43,744 nt of DNA from an uncultured Bacilli bacterium (GCA_950097225.1 CATNCE010000011.1:1-43744), one strand, 5' to 3'; shown: positions 15,946-23,518, counted from the stretch's first letter. Notes: generated by a model not told the origin, from the letters alone. Program-made: numbers and translations.

Positions 15946-15990
15946 ATGTCCTAATATGTCCGACAATGTCCGTTAAATTTGGTCTACAAT
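15946..15990 (+). promoter_or_regulatory. Late promoter with three phased ATGTCC repeats
   Basis: ATGTCC occurs at 15946, 15956 and 15966, each exactly 10 bp apart, one helical turn. The third copy overlaps a weak -35 (CGACAA, 15961-15966). TACAAT at 15985-15990 is a good -10 at 18 bp. A weak -35 covered by phased direct repeats is the usual design of an activator-dependent promoter. Confidence 0.75.
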
Positions 15991-15996
15991 GATAAT

Positions 15997-16142
15997 ATGA
16001 GAAAGTATAATAAAAATACTTTTTCATGAGTTTTATATCATGTAGAACTCCTTTCAATAAGACATAAGGTTACCAATGGGTAGCCTAGAGAAATATTTAC
16101 CCCCCACGATATTTATATATCGGCCAAAAAGTATTTCTCTAG
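15997..16142 (+). ncRNA. Structured leader at the start of the late transcript
   Basis: Downstream of the late promoter are strong inverted repeats: 15997-16008 with 16016-16027 (12 bp, 7-nt loop); 16068-16074 with 16079-16085; a perfect 13-bp helix 16085-16097 with 16130-16142; and nested within it 16107-16112 with 16117-16122. A C6 run (16100-16105) lies in the internal loop. No open frame of note is present. It could be a cis-acting antitermination element or a stand-alone RNA ending at the terminator at 16195. Confidence 0.6.
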
Positions 16143-16194
16143 AGTGCCTATTAGTATACCGAAAAGTTAACAATCATTTACCAAATTGAGAATA

Positions 16195-16219
16195 AAGGAA
16201 CTAGAAATAGTTCTTTTTA
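16195..16219 (+). terminator. Rho-independent terminator early in the late operon
   Basis: A 9-bp stem (16195-16203 with 16208-16216, one G-T pair) with a GAAA tetraloop runs into TTTTTA. It lies between the structured leader and the first late gene, so late transcripts must read through it or it must be regulated. A near copy occurs at 17645. Confidence 0.65.
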
Positions 16220-16244
16220 TTATGTTTAGAAAGAAGAGATGATA

Positions 16245-16850
16245 ATGAATATTAATGTATTCTTAAAAAGTAAATTAGATGCTGTTGCCACATCTAATAT
16301 AATTGGCAAGACAAATGAATCTAATTCAACTATCTTAAAATTTTATTTCAAAGAAGAACCAGGAGATAATCTTTTCTTTTTAGATATAGAAAAACCTAAT
16401 GGTGAAAAGTTTAAAAGTAGTGAGCTTAAAATAGAGGATAATGTTGCAATATTTAAAGTTTCAAATAAGTTATTAGACACAAAAGGAATTTTAAAGATTG
16501 AACCAATTTTATGTAAAGATGATTACATAAAAAAGTATCCGATATTGTCGTTTAATATAGAAGAATCAATTAATGCTACCAAAGAGCTAACACATACACA
16601 TAACTATATTGAATCTGGTACTGGAGAAGCAACTCCAGAAGATGGCGATGATGTTTGTAAGGTTATCATAAAGAAATGTCAAAATGATGATTGTGATGTC
16701 CCCGAAATTAGGGAAGTAACATATCATGACTGGATTAATCGTGAACCATATGATGATACATTAGATCAAGTAACCTGTAGCCATTGTATGAAACAGATAC
16801 AAATACCTTGGAACTCAGATGATCCTAAATATCCGCCAGCATCAAGTTAA
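16245..16850 (+). CDS. Putative structural protein with BppU-like N-terminus
   Basis: A 201-residue protein; ATG 16245 gives better spacing to AAGAAGAG than 16239. The first 100 residues look like a beta-sandwich domain of the baseplate BppU N-terminal type (STILKFYFKE, FFLDIEKPNGEKF, GILKIEPIL). The C-terminal part has four cysteines (CKVIIKKC, CSHCMKQ) and an acidic linker. It is the first late gene, ahead of the terminase, an unusual place for a baseplate protein, so the assignment is tentative. Confidence 0.5.
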   Translation: MNINVFLKSKLDAVATSNIIGKTNESNSTILKFYFKEEPGDNLFFLDIEKPNGEKFKSSELKIEDNVAIFKVSNKLLDTKGILKIEPILCKDDYIKKYPILSFNIEESINATKELTHTHNYIESGTGEATPEDGDDVCKVIIKKCQNDDCDVPEIREVTYHDWINREPYDDTLDQVTCSHCMKQIQIPWNSDDPKYPPASS

Positions 16851-16894
16851 GTGAAAGGTTAAAAAGTTTTATTATGTATAGGGAGAAAACAAAC

Positions 16895-17047
16895 ATGTCA
16901 AAGAATAAAAAGAAAGAGTCAATCAATTTATGTTTCAAATATGCAAATTGTAAATTTTGTCCTAGATGTGCAAAGTGTGATGAAGAATTAATTAAACCTA
17001 AAGTAGAAGAAAAAGGAAAGTTAATCAAGTTGGAGGTGAAGCGATGA
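16895..17047 (+). CDS. Small Cys-rich protein
   Basis: A 50-residue basic protein with ATG 16895 behind GGGAG and TGA at 17045-17047. It has a compact CFKYANCKFCPRCAKC cluster, probably binding zinc. An in-frame ATG at 16874 lies further from a ribosome binding site. It overlaps the next start. Function unknown. Confidence 0.5.
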   Translation: MSKNKKKESINLCFKYANCKFCPRCAKCDEELIKPKVEEKGKLIKLEVKR

Positions 17048-17334
17048 ATATACCAAAAATCAAAATACCTAATGTAAACATTCCGAAATTAATTTATGTT
17101 CATGAAAAAAATGAAGAGATGGCTTTATTAGGTGAAAAGCCAAGCAAGTTAAAAATAAAGGATAAGCATTATCGAATATATAAAGGAACTAAAAATAGAA
17201 GAATAAAGAAAAAGCAAATAAAAAAGTCTTATTTAGCACTTATATCAGAAACGACAAAATCTATTAGAAAAATACCTATATTGATTGGTGGCATTGATTT
17301 TGGATTAGGGAATGATAAATCAAATCTAAATTAA
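17044..17334 (+). CDS. Basic hypothetical protein
   Basis: A 96-residue, strongly basic protein (IYKGTKNRRIKKKQIKKSY) with a GGAGGTGA site, overlapping the previous stop. The charge suggests nucleic-acid contact. No family recognised. It ends 6 bp before the tRNA. Confidence 0.55.
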   Translation: MNIPKIKIPNVNIPKLIYVHEKNEEMALLGEKPSKLKIKDKHYRIYKGTKNRRIKKKQIKKSYLALISETTKSIRKIPILIGGIDFGLGNDKSNLN

Positions 17335-17340
17335 ATAAAA

Positions 17341-17415
17341 AAAGGGGTAGTTTAATGGCAGAACATAAGGCTCTCTACCTTAAAACGTTTGGTTCGAATC
17401 CAACCCCCTTAACCA
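17341..17415 (+). tRNA. Phage tRNA, anticodon CUC (Glu-like)
   Basis: A 75-nt cloverleaf ending in an encoded CCA. Acceptor stem 17341-17347 pairs at six of seven positions; the D-arm GTTT/GAAC, a perfect 5-bp anticodon stem (TAAGG/CCTTA) and a TTCGAAT T-loop are all present. The loop CTCTCTA gives anticodon CUC, which reads GAG. Oddities are an A-A pair at position 1-72, a mismatch at the base of the T stem and U at position 37. The D-arm looks more like tRNA-Gly, so identity is uncertain and it may be partly decayed. Confidence 0.75.
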
Positions 17416-17444
17416 CTTGTAAATAAAAGAAAGAAGGAAAATAT

Positions 17445-17654
17445 ATGAAACTAAAAAATATAACAATTAAAGATGGCAAGTCAGCTAATTTGAGATTAGA
17501 GAAAGAAGATAAAATATATCTTCCTGGAGAGGAATTTGAAGTTAGTAATGAAAGAGGGAAAGAATTACTAAAAATACAAATTGATGGTAAACCTATCGTT
17601 GAAAAAGTTAAAGAAGCAAAGACATCACAAGTTGAAGATAGTCAAGGGAACTAA
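17445..17654 (+). CDS. Small hypothetical late protein
   Basis: A 69-residue protein behind AGAAAGAAGG. It has a beta-rich core (NLRLEKEDKIYLPGEEFEV) and a charged tail, resembling small head-associated proteins of other phages. Its stop codon lies inside the stem of the terminator at 17645. Confidence 0.55.
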   Translation: MKLKNITIKDGKSANLRLEKEDKIYLPGEEFEVSNERGKELLKIQIDGKPIVEKVKEAKTSQVEDSQGN

Positions 17655-17671
17655 AAATAGTTCTTTTTTCT
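17645..17671 (+). terminator. Terminator, near copy of the one at 16195
   Basis: GGAACTA (17647-17653) pairs with TAGTTCT (17658-17664) around an AAAA loop, followed by TTTTTCTTTT. Both this and the 16195 terminator are followed within about 25 bp by AGAAAGAAG and a gene start. The two may be duplicated cassette borders or regulated attenuators. Confidence 0.65.
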
Positions 17672-17698
17672 TTTGTTTATTAGAAAGAAGGGAAATTG

Positions 17699-17923
17699 AT
17701 GAATTTAGATAAAATCATAAAAATAAAAATGATTGAATTAAGTAAAAAATATGATATTTCTCTAGTAGAGATTCAAGTACCTAAGTCAAAAGGTAGAAAA
17801 AAATGGATTTCTAAAATAATAAATTTTAATTATAAGCCTAAAGATGCAGATCCAATAGAGAATAAATGTAGATCATTCTATAACAAAAGAGATCTAGTGA
17901 GTTGGTTGATGTGTCTAGAATAA
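17699..17923 (+). CDS. Basic hypothetical protein
   Basis: A 74-residue basic protein, ATG 17699 behind AGAAAGAAGGG. The sequence KSKGRKKWISKIINF, followed by a short helix, might bind nucleic acid. Directly before the terminase small subunit and overlapping it by about 20 bp; it could be part of the packaging module. Function unknown. Confidence 0.55.
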   Translation: MNLDKIIKIKMIELSKKYDISLVEIQVPKSKGRKKWISKIINFNYKPKDADPIENKCRSFYNKRDLVSWLMCLE

Positions 17924-18360
17924 AATTAACTGATAAGCAAAAGAAAAAAATAATAGCTGATTATATAAGTACTGGTAATTATTCAGAAGCAGCTAGAATG
18001 AATGGAAATATATCACCTAATACAGTTAAAAAGTTAGTTCAAGAGGATAAAGAATTTGCAAATAAGTGCGAACAAAAAAAAGAAGAAAATATAAAAGATA
18101 TATTGGACTACATGGATTCGATTGCAGAAGATCAAAAAGAAATAATAACTTTATCGCTAAATGCTTTAAAAACAAAACTTAAAAAGCCAGATGCTTTTAC
18201 AAGTGTTAAAGATATAGCTACTGTATATGGTGTGATAGTTGATAAATCAATAAAGTTAAAAGAAATGAGATATAAGCAAAATAAAGAAGATGACCCAGAA
18301 AGTGAAGGAGTTATCATATTAAATGACTGTCCTAAATTCGAAAAAGAAGAGAACAATTAA
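17902..18360 (+). CDS. terS: Terminase small subunit
   Basis: A 152-residue protein. The N-terminal helix-turn-helix (LTDKQKKKIIADYISTGNYSEAARMNGNISPNTVKKLV) is typical of terminase small subunits and should recognise the packaging site. The middle (DILDYMDSIAEDQKEIITLSLNALKTKL) is the oligomerisation helix region. The start is uncertain: TTG 17902 or GTG 17911, both without a strong ribosome binding site, so translation is probably coupled to the upstream gene. It overlaps the large subunit. Confidence 0.8.
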   Translation: MVDVSRIKLTDKQKKKIIADYISTGNYSEAARMNGNISPNTVKKLVQEDKEFANKCEQKKEENIKDILDYMDSIAEDQKEIITLSLNALKTKLKKPDAFTSVKDIATVYGVIVDKSIKLKEMRYKQNKEDDPESEGVIILNDCPKFEKEENN

Positions 18361-19708
18361 GTTAAGCGATTTGCTTATACCGAAATTTCAAACTAATTTC
18401 AATGATATTATTCATACTCATCAAATATACACATCAGGAAGAGCAGGAACTAAATCCAGTAGAGGTGGAATTAAAGCCATATTTACAATTATTAGTCCGA
18501 CACCTGGATCAGTTGTAGTGCTTAGAAAATTCCATAATAAGCTAAAAAAGACTGTATTTAAAGAATGTTTAAGAGCAATTAATAGATTAGGATTAAAAAA
18601 AAGTGATTTTAAAATAACTGTCAGTCCTATGCAAATAACCTATAAGAAAACAGGTAATACAATATATTTCACTGGTAACGATTCAATAGATGATACAAAA
18701 GGTATGATTGATGAAGATAGACCAATCGTATTGGTTATTATAGATGAATTAACAGAGTTCTTTGATAAAGGTGATGGAGAAGACGAACTAGCGAACATTG
18801 AAGCTACATTTATTCGTGGCAATGATGAAGACTTCGTTATGGAATACTACTTTAATCCTCCAAGGAATCCTAAAGCAGAAATAATGCAATGGCTTGATAA
18901 AATAAAAAAAAGACCAGATTGTCTACATGTTCATGTAGACTACAGAGATGTTCCACCAGGTTGGTTAGGTAAGAAGCTGATTGAATCAGCAGAAATACTT
19001 AGAAAACTTGATGAAAAGATGTGGAAATGGCTATGGTTAGGCTTATGTGTTGGAATAGATGAATTAATCTACTATATGTTCAATGAAGATACTCATATAC
19101 AAGAACCCACAGAAGAACAAATAAAACATATTGATTTCTTGTATATAGGAGTCGATTATGGTCAAATGAATGCTACAACTTATGAAGCATTCGGACTAGA
19201 TGTAATTGATAAAGTAGTTCGTGGAATAGATGAATATTACTATTCTGGTAGAGATACTGGAAAACAAAAATCCCCAAGTGAATATGCAAAAAATTTTAAA
19301 GAGTTCAAAGAAAAAATAGAATCATGCACTAATAAAAGAGTTAGGTATGTTTTTATAGATCCATCAGCGAAGGGATTAGCTGAAGAAATAAAAAGAACAT
19401 GTCCTGAAGTAATTATCAAAGATGCAAGAAATGATGTCCCTTTGGGAATAAGTAGAGTTCAAAAGATGCTTTCATATAAGTGTCTTTTTATATCTCCTAA
19501 ACAAAAACATTTAAAAGAAGAAATGTATATGTACGAATACGACAAAGATTTATTAGATAAAGGTAAAGAAGTACCAGTAAAGACTAATGATCATTGTCAG
19601 GATGCTACAAGATATTTGATTATGGGAATATGGAAATTTATCCGAAGACTTTTACCGATGATGAAAGATAAAAGAGATGAAGAGGAAGGAGATGAAGATG
19701 ATGCTTAG
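18323..19708 (+). CDS. terL: Terminase large subunit
   Basis: A 461-residue packaging motor. The ATPase has a Walker A-like GRAGTKSSRG (about residue 39), a Walker B VLVIIDELTEF and the following coupling region. The nuclease domain begins near LYIGVDYGQMNATTYEAF with further acidic residues at VFIDPSAKG and DHCQDATRYL. It cuts and translocates DNA into the prohead through the portal encoded next. Start ATG 18323 lies inside the small subunit gene. Confidence 0.93.
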   Translation: MTVLNSKKKRTIKLSDLLIPKFQTNFNDIIHTHQIYTSGRAGTKSSRGGIKAIFTIISPTPGSVVVLRKFHNKLKKTVFKECLRAINRLGLKKSDFKITVSPMQITYKKTGNTIYFTGNDSIDDTKGMIDEDRPIVLVIIDELTEFFDKGDGEDELANIEATFIRGNDEDFVMEYYFNPPRNPKAEIMQWLDKIKKRPDCLHVHVDYRDVPPGWLGKKLIESAEILRKLDEKMWKWLWLGLCVGIDELIYYMFNEDTHIQEPTEEQIKHIDFLYIGVDYGQMNATTYEAFGLDVIDKVVRGIDEYYYSGRDTGKQKSPSEYAKNFKEFKEKIESCTNKRVRYVFIDPSAKGLAEEIKRTCPEVIIKDARNDVPLGISRVQKMLSYKCLFISPKQKHLKEEMYMYEYDKDLLDKGKEVPVKTNDHCQDATRYLIMGIWKFIRRLLPMMKDKRDEEEGDEDDA

Positions 19709-21101
19709 TAAACTAATAAATAAAATAAAAGGATGGTGGCATAATATGTTTGATTATGGGCAAATAGCTAAAGATTTTGATCTTGATATACAAACGAGCA
19801 AAGATATACTTGATGCTATACAAAAATGGGCAAATATCTATAATGGTAATGAACCTTGGTTAGATGAAAATACTATTTCATTACACGTTGCTAAAACAAT
19901 TAGTGAAAAAGTATCTGAAGCTGTCGTTGTTGAATATAAAAGTGTATGTTCTGAACCTTACATAAACAAGGTATATCAGAGATTCCTTAACAAAATTCAA
20001 ACAAATACTGAATTGATGATAGGTAAAAGTTGTATATTTTTTAAGCCGTATTATTCAAATGGCAAGATTAGGATAAATGTTATCCAAGCAGATAAATTTA
20101 TTCCAGTTAAGTTTACGGACGATGGTGAGTTATTAGCATTTATAACAATAGACCAAATTGTAAAAGAAAATAAAGTATATTCTAGGCTAGAATACAATGA
20201 GTTAGTAGGGAATATATTAACAATAAAAAATATTGCTTATAAAGGTACTTTAAATGGTGTAGTATTTGAATCTAAGATAGACTTAACTGAAGTTGATAAA
20301 TGGAAAGATATTAAATCAGAACAAAGTATAGAAGGTTTAGACAGAATAATTGGTGGTTTTGCTACAATGCCAACAGTTAACAATATAGATAATTCAAGTC
20401 CAATAGGAATGCCAATATGGGCAAATGCCAAGGAGACACTTAAACAAATTGATAAACAATTTTCTAGAATAATTTGGGAGTATGAAGGCAGTGAATTGGC
20501 AATTGATATTGACGAATCTTTACTTGATGCTAATGGGCAAATGCCAAAAGGTAAATCAAGATTGTTTAGAAAAATGATTTTTGATGAAGTGAAAGATAAA
20601 AATTATAATGTATTTAGTCCACAAATAAGAGATACTTCTTTGTTTAATGGTTTAAATGAACTTCTAAGACAAGCTGAGGTTCAATGTCATCTAGAACATG
20701 GAACATTGTGCAAAGCTGATATAAGCCCTAAAACTGCTCAAGAAATAAAACAAATGAAGCAATCGTATTATGTTACTGTTTCAAATATTCAAAAGACTAT
20801 GCAGCAAGCTTTAGATGACTTAATATATGGTATTTATGTTTTATGCAAATTATATGATATTCCAGTAATGACTGATTATACTACTGAACATGATTGGGAT
20901 GATTCTATACTTGTTGATAAAGAAAGTGCAAGAAATCAAGCCCTTATAGAAAGAAATAATAAAATAACTTCTGATGTTCAATACATTATGGATACAAAGA
21001 ATATGAAAGAAAAAGAAGCTATTGAATTTATTAAGAGACAAAGAGAATATCGTAAATCAACCGAAGAAGAACAAGAATCAGAAGAGGAACTTGAAGAATA
21101 A
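19698..21101 (+). CDS. Portal protein (SPP1 gp6-like)
   Basis: A portal of about 467 residues. Evidence: position after the large terminase, length, KDILDAIQKWANIYNGNEPW near the N-terminus, an ICRVDKFIPV-type core strand (VIQADKFIPVKF), LDRIIGGFATMPTVNNID, and an acidic C-terminal tail. ATG 19698 or 19701 is favoured because AAGGAG lies at 19686-19691; the open frame starts upstream. It forms the ring through which DNA enters and to which the tail attaches. Confidence 0.85.
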   Translation: MMLSKLINKIKGWWHNMFDYGQIAKDFDLDIQTSKDILDAIQKWANIYNGNEPWLDENTISLHVAKTISEKVSEAVVVEYKSVCSEPYINKVYQRFLNKIQTNTELMIGKSCIFFKPYYSNGKIRINVIQADKFIPVKFTDDGELLAFITIDQIVKENKVYSRLEYNELVGNILTIKNIAYKGTLNGVVFESKIDLTEVDKWKDIKSEQSIEGLDRIIGGFATMPTVNNIDNSSPIGMPIWANAKETLKQIDKQFSRIIWEYEGSELAIDIDESLLDANGQMPKGKSRLFRKMIFDEVKDKNYNVFSPQIRDTSLFNGLNELLRQAEVQCHLEHGTLCKADISPKTAQEIKQMKQSYYVTVSNIQKTMQQALDDLIYGIYVLCKLYDIPVMTDYTTEHDWDDSILVDKESARNQALIERNNKITSDVQYIMDTKNMKEKEAIEFIKRQREYRKSTEEEQESEEELEE

Positions 21102-22657
21102 TGCAAAATGGTCCTGATTTTGATAAGTTAATAGTTCCTTTTATTGAAATATATCAAAATATAGAACATGACTTACTAATAAAAATAGCAAGTCATTTTA
21201 AATTATATGAAGATATAGGTTTTAAGAACTCTATGGAATGGTATATAAAAAAAATTGAGGAATTAGGTGGCTTAAATCAAGAAGCAGTTGAGATAATATC
21301 AAAGTATTCTAAAATACCTAAATCAAAGATTATTGATATGTTGAAAGATGCAGGATTATCAACACTAGATATTGAAACAATAGAGAAGTTAAATAAAGTA
21401 AGACCTTATAAAATTAATATTGATAAATTAATAGTGTCTGAAACGTTTAATGATATCATTAATAATTCATATAAAGAAGTAAATGAAATATTTAAATTAA
21501 TAAATACCAAAGCCATTGAAGGTGCTAAGGAATCCTATATGTCAGTATTAAATCAAGCATATACAGAAGTAAGTAGCGGAGTATTCGATTATAATACATC
21601 AGTAAGTAAAGCCATTAATAAAATGATTGATAATGGAATAATAGTTGCACAATATAAGCAAAAAGATGGGGTAATTAGAAGATACAGCATTGATTCATGT
21701 ATAAGAAGAGATGTTATAACTGCAGTAGTTCAATGTACTAATAAAGCATCTGAGAATTTTATCAATGAGTTACAAGCTGAATATGTTGAAGTATCTCAAC
21801 ACTTAGGTGCAAGAGTTACTGATGCTAACGATTATACTAATCATTCGTGGTGGCAAGGAAAAGTATATAAACTGGTTGGTTCTACTCCAGAATATCCAAA
21901 CTTCCAAGAAACTTGTAATGAGGGAGATATTCAAGGAATAGGCGGAGCTAATTGCCGACATACAAAATGGGGGTTCTTTCCAGGCATATCAGTTCCGAAG
22001 GCAATTCACATAAGCCAAGAAGAAAATGAAAAAATATATAATCAACAACAAACTCAAAGAAAGTATGAGAGAAAAATTAGATTATATAAAAATAAGATTG
22101 ATTCATTCAAAGAAATAAAAAATTATGACAGGGTTGAAAAATACAAAACAAAGTTAAGAGAAATTAATACAGAATATGATAAGTATTGTGATATTAATAA
22201 TTTAAAAAGAAATTATAATCGAGAAAAAACTTATTTTTCAAGTAATAATGTTAATACAGAATATGATGCTTATAAGAAATCATTAATAGTTGGGAAGTTT
22301 GATATATCAAACTATACTGATCAAATACATACGACTACAAAAGATGTTATACTAACAGATGAACGAAAGAAACACATTATTGATAGACACCCAGATATTG
22401 AAAAATATATATCCAATATTGATGAACTTATTAGAACTCCTGATAGAGTGTATAAGCAATTAGATAAAGAAGATACTATTTGGATAATAAAGTTAATTGA
22501 TAATGATAGAATTAGAATAACTATGAAATTAAACACAATAAACAATATAAAAGAAAAAGGTTATAAAAATTCAATTATTCAAATGCAAAATATGAAACAT
22601 TCTAACTTAGATAACTTAATAAAAAAAGGAAAAATTGAGGAAATATTTAAAAAATGA
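21101..22657 (+). CDS. Minor head protein fused to a PBECR-type toxin nuclease domain
   Basis: A 518-residue two-part protein. Residues about 1-330 match the phage minor capsid 2/MuF type, with HLGARVTDANDYTNHSWWQG and GIGGANCRHTKWGFFPG as hallmarks. A charged coiled linker follows. Residues about 405-518 match the phage Barnase-EndoU-ColicinE5/D-RelE-like (PBECR) nuclease group: ILTDERKKHIIDRHP, IIKLIDNDRIRITMKL and KGYKNSIIQMQNMK. Such polyvalent proteins ride in the head and can be ejected into the host with the DNA. Nuclease activity here is inferred. No protein antitoxin gene is next to it. Confidence 0.8.
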   Translation: MQNGPDFDKLIVPFIEIYQNIEHDLLIKIASHFKLYEDIGFKNSMEWYIKKIEELGGLNQEAVEIISKYSKIPKSKIIDMLKDAGLSTLDIETIEKLNKVRPYKINIDKLIVSETFNDIINNSYKEVNEIFKLINTKAIEGAKESYMSVLNQAYTEVSSGVFDYNTSVSKAINKMIDNGIIVAQYKQKDGVIRRYSIDSCIRRDVITAVVQCTNKASENFINELQAEYVEVSQHLGARVTDANDYTNHSWWQGKVYKLVGSTPEYPNFQETCNEGDIQGIGGANCRHTKWGFFPGISVPKAIHISQEENEKIYNQQQTQRKYERKIRLYKNKIDSFKEIKNYDRVEKYKTKLREINTEYDKYCDINNLKRNYNREKTYFSSNNVNTEYDAYKKSLIVGKFDISNYTDQIHTTTKDVILTDERKKHIIDRHPDIEKYISNIDELIRTPDRVYKQLDKEDTIWIIKLIDNDRIRITMKLNTINNIKEKGYKNSIIQMQNMKHSNLDNLIKKGKIEEIFKK

Positions 22658-22663
22658 TATAAT
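22635..22663 (+). promoter_or_regulatory. Promoter for the small RNA after the minor head gene
   Basis: TTGAGG at 22635-22640, a 17-bp spacer and a perfect TATAAT at 22658-22663 with an extended TG. It lies inside the last codons of the minor head gene and points at the RNA starting near 22669. This is one of the best-formed promoters in the late region. Confidence 0.75.
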
Positions 22664-22665
22664 TT

Positions 22666-22802
22666 ATGTACTGGAGAGGTGGACAAATCTCCCGTCCACA
22701 CACCTTTATGGTCAAAAGAGATGCAAGAGTGGGGAGACTTGCCTCCAGTAACATTTTTATAAGTAGTAAATTGGGAATAATAGCGATAATTATTCCTTTT
22801 TT
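22666..22802 (+). ncRNA. Kissing-loop small RNA between head and scaffold genes
   Basis: A transcript starting near 22669 and ending at the terminator 22774-22802. An 8-bp perfect closing helix (22669-22676 with 22743-22750) encloses two hairpins. Hairpin A is 22679-22684 with 22694-22699, loop AAATCTCCC; hairpin B is 22723-22727 with 22738-22742, loop AGTGGGGAGA. Loop bases TCTCCC (22688-22693) and GGGAGA (22732-22737) are perfectly complementary. A small ACC/GGT hairpin sits between them. No frame with a ribosome binding site lies within it. Structured, non-coding and independently transcribed; function unknown. Confidence 0.75.
22774..22802 (+). terminator. Terminator of the kissing-loop RNA
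   Basis: GGAATAAT (22774-22781) pairs with ATTATTCC (22789-22796) around a 7-nt loop, followed by six T's. It closes the small RNA unit and would also attenuate head-gene read-through into the scaffold gene. Confidence 0.75.
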
Positions 22803-22907
22803 AGTGCTTATAAATAGCACTATGGTCTGTTAGGACTAGAAACTAACAAACATATTTAATCTTTGGAGGACTAAACCTCTAGAAAAAAGTGGAATGGAGA
22901 GAAAGAT
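22803..22907 (+). other. Leader of the scaffold gene
   Basis: About 105 bp without a gene. It holds a perfect 6-bp hairpin at 22803-22808 with 22816-22821 and a smaller GAGG/CCTC hairpin near 22866-22880, then the ribosome binding site GGAGAG. It may form a translation-control structure for the scaffold; nothing more is seen. Confidence 0.45.
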
Positions 22908-23498
22908 ATGAAAGATTATTTAGAAAGTTTAGAAATTGGAGAGGAAAAAGTACATTTATCTAAGGAAGAAGTTAAAGCTATTATGGCTAAACACGGAACT
23001 GTAGTAGAAAATGAAAAAGAAAAAATTATCGAAGCTAAAGATAATGAATTAAGTACTCAAAAGACAACAATTGAAGAACTAAAAAAACAAATTGAAGGTA
23101 TGCCCACTTCAGATGACGTTGAAGCATTAAAAACTAAAATAAAAGAGTATGAAGATGCAGAAACTGAAAGAAAAAAAGTTGAAAAAGAGGCAAAAGAGAA
23201 AAGTATTCGAGACGAAAGAACGAATGCTTTTTTTAATGAAGTTAAATTTGCTAGTGAATCAGCTAAGGCTGGAGTAATAGCACAATTTAATGAAAAAGAC
23301 TTCAAGTATGATGAAGAATCTAAGAAATTCTTAGGTGCTAAAGAGTGGCTTGAAGACTTAAAAGCTAAGGATACAGGAGCATTCCTTAGTGATGTAGCTA
23401 ATCCCAAATTTACGGATAGTGTAAGTACTCCAACTAAAGGATTTGATGAAGTAAAAAATAATGTTTCGTTAAATACTAAATTTAAAAATTTTAATTAA
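22908..23498 (+). CDS. Capsid scaffolding protein
   Basis: A 196-residue, highly charged protein. A long coiled coil spans about residues 40-105 (VENEKEKIIEAKDNELSTQK onward), followed by a globular C-terminal part. This shape, and its place directly before the major capsid gene, match GP20-type scaffolds, which guide shell assembly and leave before DNA packaging. Confidence 0.82.
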   Translation: MKDYLESLEIGEEKVHLSKEEVKAIMAKHGTVVENEKEKIIEAKDNELSTQKTTIEELKKQIEGMPTSDDVEALKTKIKEYEDAETERKKVEKEAKEKSIRDERTNAFFNEVKFASESAKAGVIAQFNEKDFKYDEESKKFLGAKEWLEDLKAKDTGAFLSDVANPKFTDSVSTPTKGFDEVKNNVSLNTKFKNFN

Positions 23499-23518
23499 AA
23501 GAAAGAAGGAATTATATT

